Source: Paraburkholderia sp. BCC1886 (GTDB lineage: Bacteria; Pseudomonadota; Gammaproteobacteria; Burkholderiales; Burkholderiaceae). From it: DNA of 64,000 nt. A model generated the notes under the pieces. It made no database searches. It saw only the letters and a list, made by a program, of their open reading frames with translations, and was not told the DNA's origin. A program made the translations under genes and the position numbers. The stretch's first letter is position 1. Every line of letters begins with the position of its first letter. Where the stretch lies: the NCBI RefSeq assembly GCF_900996245.1, contig NZ_CAAJGK010000038.1, forward strand, positions 124,001 to 188,000, given 5' to 3'. This document shows positions 9,534-19,939 of the stretch, in pieces.

Positions 9534-10082
9534 ATGCTCCACAACTCCTCCGCGCCACGAGTTGTGCGCTTCATCCCGTACGCGCGCCATGCTTTCGCCG
9601 CGTTGAGCGTCGCCGCGCTATTGAGCGCCTGCGCGATGCCGAAACACACCGACGCCGCGGCCCCCGCGCCCGATCCGTTCAACCCGGCGGCCACACAGTT
9701 ACTCGACGACACCAGCTGGGTGCTCAGCAGCTGGAAGCAGGCGGACGGCACGGTTCGCCCAATCCCCTCCATTCCGGCTGCCGGCAGCGGGACGCCTATC
9801 ACGCTCACGTTGTCCACCGAAAAAGGCCAGCGGCACGCCAGCGGTTTTTCGGGCTGCAACCGGTACATGGGTTCCTATGCGCTCAAAGACGGCAAGTTGA
9901 GTTTCGGCACGCTGGGCGGCACGCGCATGGCGTGCGCGACTCCGGGCGGTCAGATAGAAAGCGCGTACCTGCAGGCCCTCACTCACATCGAGCGCACCGG
10001 CGTGCAGATGCGCGCGCCTCAGCAGATGCAACTGGTGCTCGATAACGGCGACACGCTGACCTACGAGCGCAACGCCCAATGA
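9534..10082 (+). CDS. META-domain (HslJ-like) lipoprotein
   Basis: A 182-residue protein with a long basic N-region, a hydrophobic core ([13 protein letters not shown]) and a lipobox Cys at residue 33. An Ala/Pro linker follows, then a META domain of about 110 residues: [28 protein letters not shown] and [14 protein letters not shown]-domain proteins such as HslJ are envelope proteins linked to stress and antibiotic tolerance. The ATG at 9534 is preceded by AGAGGAA at good spacing; an upstream in-frame ATG at 9489 is less likely. It is divergent from purT. Confidence 0.82.
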   Translation: MLHNSSAPRVVRFIPYARHAFAALSVAALLSACAMPKHTDAAAPAPDPFNPAATQLLDDTSWVLSSWKQADGTVRPIPSIPAAGSGTPITLTLSTEKGQRHASGFSGCNRYMGSYALKDGKLSFGTLGGTRMACATPGGQIESAYLQALTHIERTGVQMRAPQQMQLVLDNGDTLTYERNAQ

Positions 10083-10212
10083 CTTTCGCGCGGCACGCAA
10101 GCCGGCCCGCGCGTTTCCGGGATGCGAGCTTGCCCGCGTCCACCGTCGAAGGCTCGGTCTTCGCCGGTTTAAACCCGACGGATCGCGTCTTGCGCGTGTC
10201 CGTCATTCGTCG

Positions 10213-13200
10213 ATGTCTAGTATGCACACGGTAGTTTTCGGCTGGTTCGGCGCATCGGCCGTCTGGTTCATTCCTCTTTTGTGGCGTCTCGTCAGATCGG
10301 CGCTGCCGGGCGGCGCGGGCTTGCGCGGTCCGGGCACGATCCGCCTGTGGCTGGGCTTCGTCTGCGTGATGGTGGCCAGTTGCACGCTGGAAGGATCGCT
10401 GGTGGGCGCGTCCGGTTGGTGCGCGATCGGTCATGCGTTTGCGGCGGGATTCGGTCGTTTGCTGGGACACATCGGTACGCCGCTCGCAGCGCTCGTGCTG
10501 TTTCTGATCAGCCTGCCCTGGCTGATCGACTTTCGCTGGCGCGACGTGGCCGTGTGGGCCGACGGCGCGTTCGGCCTCGGGTTGTCGCGCGGGCTCGCCA
10601 AACGCGACGAGGATGCGCGCCGGCATCGGGCCGACGACGGACTGCCGTCGCATGGCTCGCCGGTTTCATCCGCCAGCAACACGATGGCGCCCGGTAGCAA
10701 CCGGCGTTATGCCCGGCCAACGGTTTGGCGGCCGCCAGCGAATGCGCGCGGATCGGCGGGTGGCGTGGCGGGAGCGGCGGCCGGCCAGACGGCGGCGGCG
10801 GCCAAGGATCGTCCGGTGCGCAGCGGTGCAGCGGATTGGCGCGCGGGAAATGCCCGAGCGCGCGGCGGCGTGGCAGGACAAGCCGAGCAGGTGCTGCGCA
10901 CGGGTGCTAGCGCACCGGTTCGTCAGGCTTCGTCGCAGGAGTTTGTGGGGGCGAATGCGCATACCAACGCCAATGCGGCGGCTAATTCAGGCAATGCGGG
11001 CAAACCGGCCTGGCTACCCACCGAGCCGGTGGCACCTGCCGGATGGTTGCGCGAATCGACGCCTGCTGCGCGAGCGCCGACGGTCGTTCTGGGTTCGACG
11101 GCTGGCGTCGCGGCGCAGAAAGCCGCGGCACGCGACAGCGCTTCGCCGGTGGGACGTCGGTCGGTGGGTGAGCAGAGAACCGTGGCTGCCACGGGCGGGC
11201 TTGCTGCTGGTGCGCTTGGTGCTGCGGGTAACGCTAGCGCTGCTGGCGTTGGTGCGGCTGCTGCTGACGCCGCAAGCGTAGCCACGCACATTGCGGCTGC
11301 GCGAACCGCGGCACAACCCATAACGACCTCACAGACCTCGTCACACAACTCAACAAGCGGTGCCACAGCGAGCCGGCCCATTGCAGCAGGCCGTCCCGTG
11401 CAGCCTCGCCAGTCGGCCGCGCCTGCGCCGGCCCCTGGCGTCGACCTCACTCGACCGACGCCTCGCTCCCCGGCTTCGACGGCGCCCAGCTTCACCCGTC
11501 CGCTGACGGGCACACAAACGGCCTCGCCACCGGAAAGCGTTCAGGAAACCCTGCGCAGCATTGCGGAAAATGCCGCGCGCTGGACGGACCTGGCAGGGGT
11601 CAGCCTCGCACGAAGCAGCAGCGCGGAGAGTGCAAAGACCGCAACTGCGCCCTTGCCTGTGGAAGACTTGTCCGTCGCGCCGGCCTCGACGCCTGCCGCG
11701 AGCGAACCGTTATCTTTTGAAATTGAGCCGATAGAGACTGCATCGCCTCCGCCGCTTCCCGCGCTAGGAGAAACGATAGCGGTGGCCCCATGGCGGGAGG
11801 CGCCCACGCCTCCAAGCCTGCCCGTCGATCCCCCTGCAACGGCTGAAGCCGCACCGATCGACACGACGACGGCACAGCCGATCGACATCCAGGATCGCGC
11901 GCACCACGACGTGCAGTCGGACACGCTGTTACCGAGCGAAGATCCTGTCGCGCACTGGCCGATCGAAGCGCCGGTCACCGAGTCTGCCCCGGTCGCCGTG
12001 CCTGCGCCGTTGCCGTTGCCGACACCGGTTCCGCAATTCGTCGCACCGGTAGCGCCGACGGTCACGCCTACGCCGTTCCAGAGCTTCGCCGCGCAGTTGC
12101 AAGCCAGCGACATGCAACCCGATGCGGTCGCAGATGCGATCGCAGATGCGAACCTGGATGCGGACGCAAACACAACCGCAGATGCGACCGTGAGTGAAGC
12201 CGAGCTACCGGCTGTCGCAGCAGCATCGATCGAAACACCTGCGAGCGCAGGGATGCCAGGCACGCCGCCGATCGACGAACCAGCCGATCATCTGCCGTCC
12301 GCAGCAACATCGGTCACTCCATGGCCCGTCCCGAACCAGGCACCGTCGACCAGCACGCTGAGTGCGCCTGCAACGCCGAGCCACTTCGACGCGCCCACGG
12401 CAAGCACGCCCACGGCAAGCACGATCCCGACGATCACCGAACCAGCCGCCCTGCCCGTCTATAACGAGACGCCGAGCGCGCCCAGCACGCCCAGCACGCC
12501 GAGCACACCCAACACACTGGACACCCCACCACCCCCAGACTCCTTCCCGCAACCCGAAGCGCTTCCCCCGCTCGACTTCCCGGCCCCGCCACCCGCGCCG
12601 GCCATCGCCGAGCGCGCGCCGCTGCGCGGCCACGGTCCGACTAACGGCTTCGAATTCCATGCGCCGGCGGCATCGATGGTCGAACTCCCGACCCTCGATC
12701 TGCTGGCGCTCGCCGACACCGATGTCGAACCCGTCTCCGAGGAAAAGCTGATCGAGACCGGCCTGCTCATCGAGCAACGCCTGCAGGAATTCAAGGTGCC
12801 CGTCACCGTGGTCGGTCATTCGGCCGGCCCGGTCATCACGCGCTTCGAAATCGAGCCGGCGCTCGGCGTGCGCGGCAGTCAGATCGTCGGTCTGATGAAG
12901 GATCTGTCGCGCGGCTTGGGTCTGACTTCCATCCGCGTGGTCGAAACGATTCCTGGCAAGACCTGCATGGGTCTCGAATTGCCGAACGCCAAGCGGCAAA
13001 CCATCCGCCTGTCCGAGATTCTCGAAGCCAGCGTCTATCAGAACTCGCATTCGCAACTGACGCTGGCCATGGGCAAGGACATCACCGGGCATCCTGTGGT
13101 CGCCGACCTCGCCAAAGCGCCGCACATGCTGGTGGCGGGCACGACCGGATCGGGCAAGTCGGTGGCGATCAACGCGATGATCTGCTCGCTGCTGTTCAAG

Positions 13201-14157
13201 GCGACGCCCGAAGAAGTGCGGCTCATCATGATCGACCCGAAAATGCTGGAGTTGTCGGTCTATGAAGGCATTCCGCATCTGCTGGCGCCGGTCGTCACCG
13301 ACATGAAACTCGCGGCCAACGCGCTGAACTGGTGTGTCGGCGAAATGGAAAAGCGCTACCGCCTGATGTCCGCGGTCGGGGTGCGCAACCTCGCCGGCTT
13401 CAACCAGAAAATCCGCGATACCGAAGCGCGCGGCAAGAAACTCGGCAACCCGTTCTCGCTCACGCCGGACGCACCCGAACCGCTCGCGCCGCTGCCGCTC
13501 ATCGTGGTGGTAATCGACGAACTGGCCGACCTGATGATGGTCGCAGGCAAGAAGATCGAAGAGTTGATCGCGCGGCTCGCGCAAAAGGCGCGCGCCGCCG
13601 GCATCCATCTGATTCTCGCGACGCAGCGGCCCTCGGTGGACGTGATTACCGGCCTCATCAAGGCGAACATTCCGACTCGCGTGGCCTTTCAGGTGTCGTC
13701 GAAAATCGACTCGCGCACGATCCTCGACCAGATGGGCGCCGAATCGCTGCTCGGTCAGGGCGACATGCTGTTCCTGCCGCCGGGCACCGGTTATCCGCAA
13801 CGGGTGCACGGCGCGTTCGTCGCCGACGAAGAGGTGCATCGCATCGTCGAATATCTGAAGCAGTTCGGCGAGCCGCAGTACGAGGAAGGGATTCTCGACG
13901 GCCCGGCCACGGACGGCGGTGCAGCGCAGGATCTGTTCGGAGATTCGCCGGAGGCCGAAGCCGACCCGCTCTACGACGAGGCGGTGGCCTTCGTGGTGCG
14001 CACGCGGCGGGCGTCGATCTCGTCGGTGCAGCGGCAGTTGCGCATCGGCTATAACCGCGCGGCGCGGCTCGTCGAGCAGATGGAAACGGCCGGCCTCGTC
14101 TCGGCAATGGGCATCAACGGCAGTCGCGAAGTGCTGGCACCTGGACCGGCAGAATAA
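10213..14157 (+). CDS. ftsK: DNA translocase FtsK, long-linker form
   Basis: A 1314-residue DNA pump that clears and resolves chromosomes at the septum. About three membrane segments occupy residues 5-110 ([43 protein letters not shown]), fewer than the usual four. Residues about 130-800 are a low-complexity Ala/Pro/Thr/Ser linker, very long for the family. The motor follows: alpha region from about 845, Walker A GTTGSGKS at 976-983 and Walker [11 protein letters not shown] at 1097-1106. The gamma winged helix ([19 protein letters not shown]) lies near 1260-1310. The ATG at 10213 is the only in-frame start nearby and has no clear Shine-Dalgarno. Burkholderia genomes often carry two FtsK proteins; this resembles the longer one. 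Confidence 0.93.
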   Translation: MSSMHTVVFGWFGASAVWFIPLLWRLVRSALPGGAGLRGPGTIRLWLGFVCVMVASCTLEGSLVGASGWCAIGHAFAAGFGRLLGHIGTPLAALVLFLISLPWLIDFRWRDVAVWADGAFGLGLSRGLAKRDEDARRHRADDGLPSHGSPVSSASNTMAPGSNRRYARPTVWRPPANARGSAGGVAGAAAGQTAAAAKDRPVRSGAADWRAGNARARGGVAGQAEQVLRTGASAPVRQASSQEFVGANAHTNANAAANSGNAGKPAWLPTEPVAPAGWLRESTPAARAPTVVLGSTAGVAAQKAAARDSASPVGRRSVGEQRTVAATGGLAAGALGAAGNASAAGVGAAAADAASVATHIAAARTAAQPITTSQTSSHNSTSGATASRPIAAGRPVQPRQSAAPAPAPGVDLTRPTPRSPASTAPSFTRPLTGTQTASPPESVQETLRSIAENAARWTDLAGVSLARSSSAESAKTATAPLPVEDLSVAPASTPAASEPLSFEIEPIETASPPPLPALGETIAVAPWREAPTPPSLPVDPPATAEAAPIDTTTAQPIDIQDRAHHDVQSDTLLPSEDPVAHWPIEAPVTESAPVAVPAPLPLPTPVPQFVAPVAPTVTPTPFQSFAAQLQASDMQPDAVADAIADANLDADANTTADATVSEAELPAVAAASIETPASAGMPGTPPIDEPADHLPSAATSVTPWPVPNQAPSTSTLSAPATPSHFDAPTASTPTASTIPTITEPAALPVYNETPSAPSTPSTPSTPNTLDTPPPPDSFPQPEALPPLDFPAPPPAPAIAERAPLRGHGPTNGFEFHAPAASMVELPTLDLLALADTDVEPVSEEKLIETGLLIEQRLQEFKVPVTVVGHSAGPVITRFEIEPALGVRGSQIVGLMKDLSRGLGLTSIRVVETIPGKTCMGLELPNAKRQTIRLSEILEASVYQNSHSQLTLAMGKDITGHPVVADLAKAPHMLVAGTTGSGKSVAINAMICSLLFKATPEEVRLIMIDPKMLELSVYEGIPHLLAPVVTDMKLAANALNWCVGEMEKRYRLMSAVGVRNLAGFNQKIRDTEARGKKLGNPFSLTPDAPEPLAPLPLIVVVIDELADLMMVAGKKIEELIARLAQKARAAGIHLILATQRPSVDVITGLIKANIPTRVAFQVSSKIDSRTILDQMGAESLLGQGDMLFLPPGTGYPQRVHGAFVADEEVHRIVEYLKQFGEPQYEEGILDGPATDGGAAQDLFGDSPEAEADPLYDEAVAFVVRTRRASISSVQRQLRIGYNRAARLVEQMETAGLVSAMGINGSREVLAPGPAE

Positions 14158-14172
14158 GCGACCGGCGTGCCG

Positions 14173-14224
14173 GCATCGGAATGACGCATCGGAATGGCGC
14201 ATCGGAATGGCGCATCGGAATGAA
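14173..14224. repeat. 13-bp tandem repeat (GCATCGGAATGGC), about four copies
   Basis: Two exact and two near-exact units directly follow the ftsK stop codon and precede the ftsK terminator hairpin. Confidence 0.9.
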
Positions 14225-14227
14225 CAC

Positions 14228-14252
14228 GGGCCGCTCGAAGCGGCCCGTTTTC
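14228..14252 (+). terminator. Intrinsic terminator of ftsK
   Basis: An 8-bp perfect GC-rich stem (GGGCCGCT / AGCGGCCC) with loop CGA, followed by GTTTTCC, 70 bp after the ftsK stop. Confidence 0.8.
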
Positions 14253-14280
14253 CTAGAGAGCGCCGAAACGCGTCACCCTG

Positions 14281-15537
14281 TCACGACGGCGAAACCAGCT
14301 TGAAATCCACCGGCGAGCCGATCTCGATACGCTGCGGGTTCGCCTCGAGCAAACCGCTCTGTTGATCGCGCCTGAAGATATACACGGAGTCGCTGTTCTG
14401 ATTACCGACGATCAGCCAGTTGCCGGTCGGGTCGATCGCAAATTCGCGCGGCGACTTGCCGAGGCTCGACTGACGGCCGACCTGCTTCAGCTTGCCGTCG
14501 GTCGGGTCGACAGAAAAGATCACGATATCGTTTGCATCGCCGCGATTCGACGCGTACAGAAACCGTCCATCCGGCGACAGATGAATCGCCGAGCCACCCA
14601 CCGCGCCCTTGAAGCCGGGCTCGACGAGCGGGAGCGTTTGCACCTGGCTGAGCTTGCCGTCGTCGTAGTCGAACGTGCTGACCGTGCCGGCCATTTCGCT
14701 CGTCAGGTAGCCATGCTTGCCTTGCTTGTCGAACACCAGATGACGCGGGCCGCTGCCTGCTTTCTCCTGCGTGTAGCGCGAATCGGTCGGACCGAACAGA
14801 CCGCGGCTGCCGTCGGGCGTGTAGCGATACCCATAAAGCTTGTCGGTGCCGAGATCCTGCGCGAACAGATAGCGGCCATCCGGCGAGAACACCGCGGAAT
14901 GCACGTGCGAATTGTCCTGACGGCCCTTCACCGGACCGCCGCCTTCGTGATGCACCGTCAACACCGACGCGCCCACCTGGCCGTCGGACTGTAACGGAAA
15001 CACGGCGAAGCTGCCGCCGGGATCGGCCGCCACCGAATAGTTGGCGGTGACCAGATACTTGCCGTCCGGCGAGAGGCTCAGATAGCACGGGTCGTTGCCA
15101 TCCGACGAGACCTTGTTGATGAAGCTCAACTGGCCGCTAGCGGCATCGAAGCGGAACGCGCTGATCCCGCCGCGCTGTGAAGCGGGGCCGTCGTCGCCGG
15201 GCAATTCGTTGACCGCGTAGACGAAGCGGCGGTCGTGGCTCACCACGAGATACGACGGGTTGACCGTCTGTGCGACCGACACGCGGGTCGCCGCGCCCGT
15301 CTTCGTATCGAAGCGATAGACATAGAGTCCTTCGCTCTTGCCGGACGTATACGTGCCGACCAGCAGGTCGTATATGCCATCGGCCGGAACCGGGCCGGAA
15401 TCTTGCGCAAACGCATGCGAAGCAACAATCGAGACCATGAGCACAAAACCTTTTATGATCGAGCGGGCGGAAGTTGTTGAAGGTGTAGGGCGAACAGATG
15501 AAGCGGCTCGCACAGTAGCTCGACGAAGGCAAAACAT
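14281..15537 (-). CDS. Secreted lactonase-family beta-propeller protein (YbhE/6-phosphogluconolactonase-like)
   Basis: A 418-residue lactonase-family protein. After an N-terminal export signal of about 45 residues (GFVLMVSIVASHAFA) come repeated blades such as LLVGTYTSGKSEGLYVYRFD, YLSLSPDGKYLVTANY, HSAVFSPDGRYLFAQD, AIHLSPDGRFLYASNR and FAIDPTGNWLIVGNQ. Cytoplasmic relatives hydrolyse 6-phosphogluconolactone, but this copy appears exported, so its natural substrate is uncertain. The ATG at 15537 is well supported by AGGAGG six bases upstream. It converges with ftsK. Confidence 0.85.
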   Translation of the reverse strand: MFCLRRATVRAASSVRPTPSTTSARSIIKGFVLMVSIVASHAFAQDSGPVPADGIYDLLVGTYTSGKSEGLYVYRFDTKTGAATRVSVAQTVNPSYLVVSHDRRFVYAVNELPGDDGPASQRGGISAFRFDAASGQLSFINKVSSDGNDPCYLSLSPDGKYLVTANYSVAADPGGSFAVFPLQSDGQVGASVLTVHHEGGGPVKGRQDNSHVHSAVFSPDGRYLFAQDLGTDKLYGYRYTPDGSRGLFGPTDSRYTQEKAGSGPRHLVFDKQGKHGYLTSEMAGTVSTFDYDDGKLSQVQTLPLVEPGFKGAVGGSAIHLSPDGRFLYASNRGDANDIVIFSVDPTDGKLKQVGRQSSLGKSPREFAIDPTGNWLIVGNQNSDSVYIFRRDQQSGLLEANPQRIEIGSPVDFKLVSPS

Positions 15538-15784
15538 GAGACCTCCTGGATATCGGTTATCGAATCGATCGGTGGATCAGGGCGTCACGGAGATGCCGCG
15601 CGACAAGTCGAGCGTCGGTCCTGGCGGGCAAGTATAAAAGCGTTGGTTCGGATCATGCAGCGAGGCCGGCTTCCGGCCTGCGCAGCTTGTGTAGCAATTG
15701 CCTCGCCTGGCGGGGAATTTTTTCAATCGCGTCTTCCCGTGTCCGTCACGACATCGACGCGCCACAACTACTTACGGAGTCTTC

Positions 15785-15937
15785 ATGAACCTCACACTCA
15801 GCCTGGGCCCGCTCGTTTCGTTGATCGCCGGCATTCTGATTCTCGTCATGCCGCGTCTGTTGAACTACATCGTCGCGCTCTATCTGATCATCATCGGTGT
15901 CATCGGGCTGTTTGGCGTGGGCGCGTCGCACTTCTGA
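15785..15937 (+). CDS. DUF3096 small membrane protein
   Basis: A 50-residue, almost wholly hydrophobic protein with two transmembrane segments (LGPLVSLIAGILILVMP and YIVALYLIIIGVIGLFG). The motif AGILILVMPRLLNYIVA is typical of DUF3096, a family of unknown function. The ATG at 15785 has GGAG eight bases upstream. A good terminator follows, so it is probably a single-gene transcript. Confidence 0.85.
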   Translation: MNLTLSLGPLVSLIAGILILVMPRLLNYIVALYLIIIGVIGLFGVGASHF

Positions 15938-15972
15938 GCCGCAACGCGACCTAGTTATCGGCGACCAGCACG

Positions 15973-16012
15973 AGCGCGCCGGTGCCTCGTCGGCCCGGCG
16001 CGCTTCGTTTTA
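15973..16012 (+). terminator. Intrinsic terminator after the DUF3096 gene
   Basis: A 10-bp perfect stem (AGCGCGCCGG / CCGGCGCGCT) with a 12-base loop, followed by TCGTTTTAC. Confidence 0.8.
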
Positions 16013-16034
16013 CTGCAGGAAGAATGAATGGCGT

Positions 16035-16280
16035 TCAGCCGTTGGCAAGCTGTTCGAGCCGTAAGCGGCCCTGCAAGGACAGAGCGCCCACCGCATACTG
16101 GCCGTCGCCTTCCTGATGCCGCTGGAAACAGGCCCGTTCGATGAGAAACGCCGCGGCCGCCTGCATGCCGTTGCGGCTCAGACCCAGGCGGCCGTGATCG
16201 AGCGGCAGGATGGCGTCGTCGGTCAGCTCGCTGGCCGCGGAGAGTATCGTGATGCAATCGGTTTTCGATGGGTTGAGCAT
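16035..16280 (-). CDS. Small conserved hypothetical protein
   Basis: An 81-residue protein starting MLNPSKTDCITILSAASE. It is soluble with no signal, membrane segment or recognised domain. LGLSRNGMQAAAAFLIERAC and RHQEGDGQYAVG suggest a compact helical protein. I chose the ATG at 16280 because GAGGA lies eight bases upstream; an ATG at 16289 (MKAMLNPSK) would place that GAGG too close. It diverges from the GH15 gene, so the 16281-16512 gap probably holds both promoters. Codon bias is that of the flanking genes, which supports it as real. Confidence 0.7.
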   Translation of the reverse strand: MLNPSKTDCITILSAASELTDDAILPLDHGRLGLSRNGMQAAAAFLIERACFQRHQEGDGQYAVGALSLQGRLRLEQLANG

Positions 16281-16512
16281 AGCTTTCATCCTCGAAAGAC
16301 GGCGTAGGAAAATCCGATTGTAGGCAGCACCTGCCAGAATACCAACCCGCGTTTTGCCGCATTCGGCGTGACGACAAAGCTGAACCAATGCAGATGAAGC
16401 CGGTCCCGTAATAACAACTCGAACGATGCGCAAACGAAGCACCGCCCAGGCGACTTCCGTGTGGTTCCTGTCGTTTGCCCTTCATTTGCCACTCACCTAC
16501 ACGCCAGACACT

Positions 16513-18393
16513 ATGCCTGCACTCATCGAAGACTATGCGCTCATCGGCGACGGCCACACGGCCGCGCTCATCTCCCGCGAAGGTTCCGTCGACTGGCTTT
16601 GCTGGCCTCGCTTCGATTCCGGCGCGTGCTTCGCCGCGCTGCTCGGCACGCCGGAAAACGGCCGCTGGCTGATCTCCCCCGTCTCGGATACGCCGCCCAC
16701 CGTCACGCGCCGCTATCGCGGCGAAACGCTGATTCTCGAAACCGACTTCGAGACCCCCGAAGGCGCGGTCACGCTGATCGACTTCATGCCGCCGGGCAAC
16801 GGCTGGTCGGAGATGGTCCGCATCGTCGTCGGCCGGCGCGGCACGGTGCGCATGCGCATGGAACTGGTGCTGCGCTTCGACTACGGGTTTTCGGTGCCGT
16901 GGGTGGACCGGCTCGACAACGAAAGCGGCGTCAAAGCCATCGTCGGCCCGGACAATGCCGTGTTGCGCACGCCCGTGGACCTGCGCGGCGAAGACATGAA
17001 GACCATCGCCGAATTCAGCGTGAGCGAAGGCGAACGCGTGCCGTTTTCATTGGCGTATGCCGCATCGCATCTGCGTAATCCACCTGCCCGCGACCCGCAC
17101 ACGTCGCTCGCCCGTACCGAAAACCACTGGCTCGAATGGTCCGCGCGCGGCACGGTGGAAGGCCGCTGGGCCGAACCGATCCGCCGCTCGCTGATCACAC
17201 TAAAAGCACTCGCCTACGAGCCGACCGGCGGCATCGTCGCGGCCCCCACCACGTCCTTGCCGGAGCAACTCGGCGGCACGCGCAACTGGGACTATCGCTA
17301 TTGCTGGCTGCGCGACGCGACCATCACGCTACTGGCGATGATGCGCGGCGGCTACTACGACGAAGCCCGCGCCTGGCGCAGCTGGCTCGGTCGCGTGATG
17401 GCAGGCGCGCCGGATCAGTTGCAGATCATGTATGGCATCGCCGGCGAGCGGCGTCTGCCCGAGTTCGAACTCGACTGGCTGGAAGGCTACCAGGGCGCCA
17501 AGCCGGTGCGGATCGGCAACAACGCGGTCGGGCAGCGGCAACTGGACGTGTATGGCGAAGTGATGAACGCGCTGCACCTCGCGCGCGTCGGGGGTCTGCA
17601 GGCGGACGACACCGCGTGGAACGTGCAACGCGCGCTGCTCGGCCACCTCGATACGATCTGGGAAGAACCGGACGAAGGCATCTGGGAAACGCGTGGCGGC
17701 CGCCAGCATTTCACCTTTTCGAAGGTGATGGCGTGGGTCGCCTACGATCGCGCGATCCAGTCGGCGGAGATGTTCGAACTCGAAGGTCCGCTCGACGACT
17801 GGCGCGCCACCCGCGCGAAGATTCATGCGCAGGTCTGCGAGAAGGCGTGGAATCCGACGCTCGGTGCGTTCTCGCAGGCGTACGGGACCGATCAGCTGGA
17901 TGCGAGCCTGCTGCTCATGTCGTTGATTGGCTTTCTGCCGCCGGACGACCCGCGAATCAAAGGCACCGTGGCGGCCATCGAGCGCGATCTGATGCACGAC
18001 GGTTTCGTGATGCGCTACCGCACCACCGACTACAACGACGGCCTGCCGCCGGGTGAGGGCACTTTCCTCGCCTGTTCGTTCTGGATGGTGGACAACCTCG
18101 CGCTGCAGGGTCGTATCAGCGAAGCGGTCGCCATGTACGAACGTCTGCTCGACCTGTGCAACGACGTCGGCCTGCTTGCCGAGGAGTACGATCCGACGGC
18201 GAAGCGGCAGGTCGGCAACTTCCCGCAGGCGTTCTCACACGTGGCGCTGGTGCACACCGGTCTGAACCTGATGCAGCATGAACAGGAAATGGCCGAGGCC
18301 ACCGGGCAGCCGTCGAATAACGGCACGAATAGTGCTGAACTTGATGCTCAGGCAAGCCCGGATAGCGGCGCTGCAACATCGCCAGTAGCATGA
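16513..18393 (+). CDS. Glycoside hydrolase family 15 protein (glucoamylase/trehalase-like)
   Basis: A 626-residue cytoplasmic protein. The N-terminal trehalase-like beta domain starts PALIEDYALIGDGHTAALI and continues REGSVDWLCWPRFDSGACF. The alpha/alpha-barrel GH15 domain from about residue 220 contains GTRNWDYRYCWLRDATITL and, later, AEEYDPTAKRQVGNFPQAFS, which carries the general base of the family. Members hydrolyse alpha-glucans or trehalose. No signal peptide is seen. The ATG at 16513 starts the conserved core; an ATG at 16426 would add 29 hydrophobic residues and cannot be excluded. The last 40 residues are Gln/Asn/Ser/Ala-rich and disordered. Confidence 0.88.
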   Translation: MPALIEDYALIGDGHTAALISREGSVDWLCWPRFDSGACFAALLGTPENGRWLISPVSDTPPTVTRRYRGETLILETDFETPEGAVTLIDFMPPGNGWSEMVRIVVGRRGTVRMRMELVLRFDYGFSVPWVDRLDNESGVKAIVGPDNAVLRTPVDLRGEDMKTIAEFSVSEGERVPFSLAYAASHLRNPPARDPHTSLARTENHWLEWSARGTVEGRWAEPIRRSLITLKALAYEPTGGIVAAPTTSLPEQLGGTRNWDYRYCWLRDATITLLAMMRGGYYDEARAWRSWLGRVMAGAPDQLQIMYGIAGERRLPEFELDWLEGYQGAKPVRIGNNAVGQRQLDVYGEVMNALHLARVGGLQADDTAWNVQRALLGHLDTIWEEPDEGIWETRGGRQHFTFSKVMAWVAYDRAIQSAEMFELEGPLDDWRATRAKIHAQVCEKAWNPTLGAFSQAYGTDQLDASLLLMSLIGFLPPDDPRIKGTVAAIERDLMHDGFVMRYRTTDYNDGLPPGEGTFLACSFWMVDNLALQGRISEAVAMYERLLDLCNDVGLLAEEYDPTAKRQVGNFPQAFSHVALVHTGLNLMQHEQEMAEATGQPSNNGTNSAELDAQASPDSGAATSPVA

Positions 18394-18457
18394 TTTCATG
18401 ACAATTCGTGTGCGGCCGGGGGGCGGTAAACCCTTGGCCAGTACGCGAATTGCTGCA

Positions 18458-18486
18458 TTGCACAAGTCAGCCGAGTTAGATATGAT
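18458..18486 (+). promoter_or_regulatory. Candidate sigma-70 promoter of phaZ
   Basis: TTGCAC (18458-18463), 17-bp spacer, TATGAT (18481-18486), about 115 bp before the phaZ start. The -35 is embedded in TTGCTGCATTGCACAA, a TGC-rich stretch of the general kind bound by PhaR repressors; that binding is an inference. Confidence 0.5.
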
Positions 18487-18603
18487 CGACCGCACCTTTG
18501 GCCGCGCACCTTGGCCAATTCGATGTGTTCACAACCAGAATGGCCAGTCGCCAATTGCGTGTTCGCGTAGCCTCGAGCGAACCGCCTAAAAAACGGAGCA
18601 CCC

Positions 18604-19881
18604 ATGCTCTACCAATTGCATGAATTCCAGCGCGCGATGTTGAGCCCGCTGACCGCCTGGGCTCAGGCCGCGTCGAAATCGTTCGCGAATCCCGCCAGTC
18701 CGCTTGCTTATGTGCCTGGCGCGACGCGCCTCTCGGCCGGTTACGAATTGCTCTACCGGCTTGGCAAAGACTACGAAAAGCCGGAGTTCAATCTCCACCA
18801 GATCGTCAAGGACGGCCACAACATTCCGATCATCGAGCAGACGATCGTCGAAAAGCCGTTTTGCCGTCTGATGCGCTTCAAGCGTTTCGCCGACGACAGC
18901 GACGCCGTGACCCAGTTGAAGGACGAGCCGACGGTGCTGGTCTGCGCCCCGCTCTCCGGTCACCACGCCACGTTGCTGCGCGACACCGTGCGCACGCTGT
19001 TACAGGACCACAAGGTCTACCTCACCGACTGGATCGACGCGCGCATGGTGCCGCTCGAAGCCGGCGAGTTTCATCTGGACGACTACGTCGCCTATATCCA
19101 GGAATTCATCCGCCACATCGGCGCGAAAAACCTGCACGTCATTTCCGTCTGCCAGCCGACCGTGCCGGTGCTCGCCGCCATTTCGTTGATGGCGAGTCGC
19201 GGCGAAGACACGCCGCGCACCATGACCATGATGGGCGGGCCGATCGACGCACGCAAAAGCCCGACATCGGTCAATTCGCTGGCCACGCAGCATTCGTTCG
19301 AATGGTTCGAGAACAACGTGATCTTCACGGTGCCGCCGAATTATCCGGGCGTGGGCCGTAAGGTTTACCCGGGCTTTTTGCAGCACACCGGCTTCGTCGC
19401 GATGAACCCGGAACGTCACGCGGCTTCGCATTGGGACTATTACCAGAGCCTGCTGCGCGGTGACGAAGACGACGCGGAAGCTCATCGTCGTTTCTACGAC
19501 GAATACAACGCCGTGCTGGACATGGACGCCGACTACTACCTGGAAACGATCCGCGTGGTGTTCCAGGAATTCTGTCTGGCCGAAGGAACGTGGGACGTGT
19601 CCGGCGAACGGGTGCGCCCGCAGGACATCACGAAGACCGCGCTGTTCACCATCGAGGGCGAACTCGACGACATTTCGGGCGACGGTCAGACGTATGCCGC
19701 GCACGATTTGTGCACGGGCATTCCGCAGAAGGACAAGCGGCACTTCACCGCGGAAGCTTGCGGTCACTACGGTATTTTCTCGGGCCGCCGCTGGCGCACG
19801 ATTATTTATCCGCAGTTGCGCGACTTTATTCTCGAGCACAACAAGGCGCCGAAAGCCGCCAAGGAAAAAGTCGAAGCCTGA
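18604..19881 (+). CDS. phaZ: Intracellular polyhydroxybutyrate depolymerase
   Basis: A 425-residue granule-associated PHB depolymerase that mobilises stored polyhydroxybutyrate. It starts MLYQLHEFQRAMLSPL, typical of PhaZ. The nucleophile region ISVCQPTVPVLAA places Cys at residue 183, the same residue type and number as the catalytic Cys of the Ralstonia eutropha intracellular enzyme, in place of a lipase Ser. No signal peptide is present, in line with an intracellular role. GGAG precedes the ATG at 18604. It ends at a strong terminator, so it is monocistronic. A TetR-family gene converges from the other side. Confidence 0.95.
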   Translation: MLYQLHEFQRAMLSPLTAWAQAASKSFANPASPLAYVPGATRLSAGYELLYRLGKDYEKPEFNLHQIVKDGHNIPIIEQTIVEKPFCRLMRFKRFADDSDAVTQLKDEPTVLVCAPLSGHHATLLRDTVRTLLQDHKVYLTDWIDARMVPLEAGEFHLDDYVAYIQEFIRHIGAKNLHVISVCQPTVPVLAAISLMASRGEDTPRTMTMMGGPIDARKSPTSVNSLATQHSFEWFENNVIFTVPPNYPGVGRKVYPGFLQHTGFVAMNPERHAASHWDYYQSLLRGDEDDAEAHRRFYDEYNAVLDMDADYYLETIRVVFQEFCLAEGTWDVSGERVRPQDITKTALFTIEGELDDISGDGQTYAAHDLCTGIPQKDKRHFTAEACGHYGIFSGRRWRTIIYPQLRDFILEHNKAPKAAKEKVEA

Positions 19882-19913
19882 GCGTTTCGTCCGATGCGTT
19901 CGATGCAACGAAC

Positions 19914-19939
19914 ACGGCCTCCAGCAGGAGGCCGTTTTC
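19914..19939 (+). terminator. Intrinsic terminator of phaZ
   Basis: A 9-bp perfect stem (ACGGCCTCC / GGAGGCCGT), loop AGCA, then TTTCT. It abuts the 3' end of the convergent TetR gene. Confidence 0.85.

Noticed and set aside
12205..14202. 665-codon open frame antisense to ftsK
   Set aside because: Long only because of the GC-rich motor-domain codons; the product is His/Arg/Glu-rich without recognisable motifs, while ftsK is clearly real.
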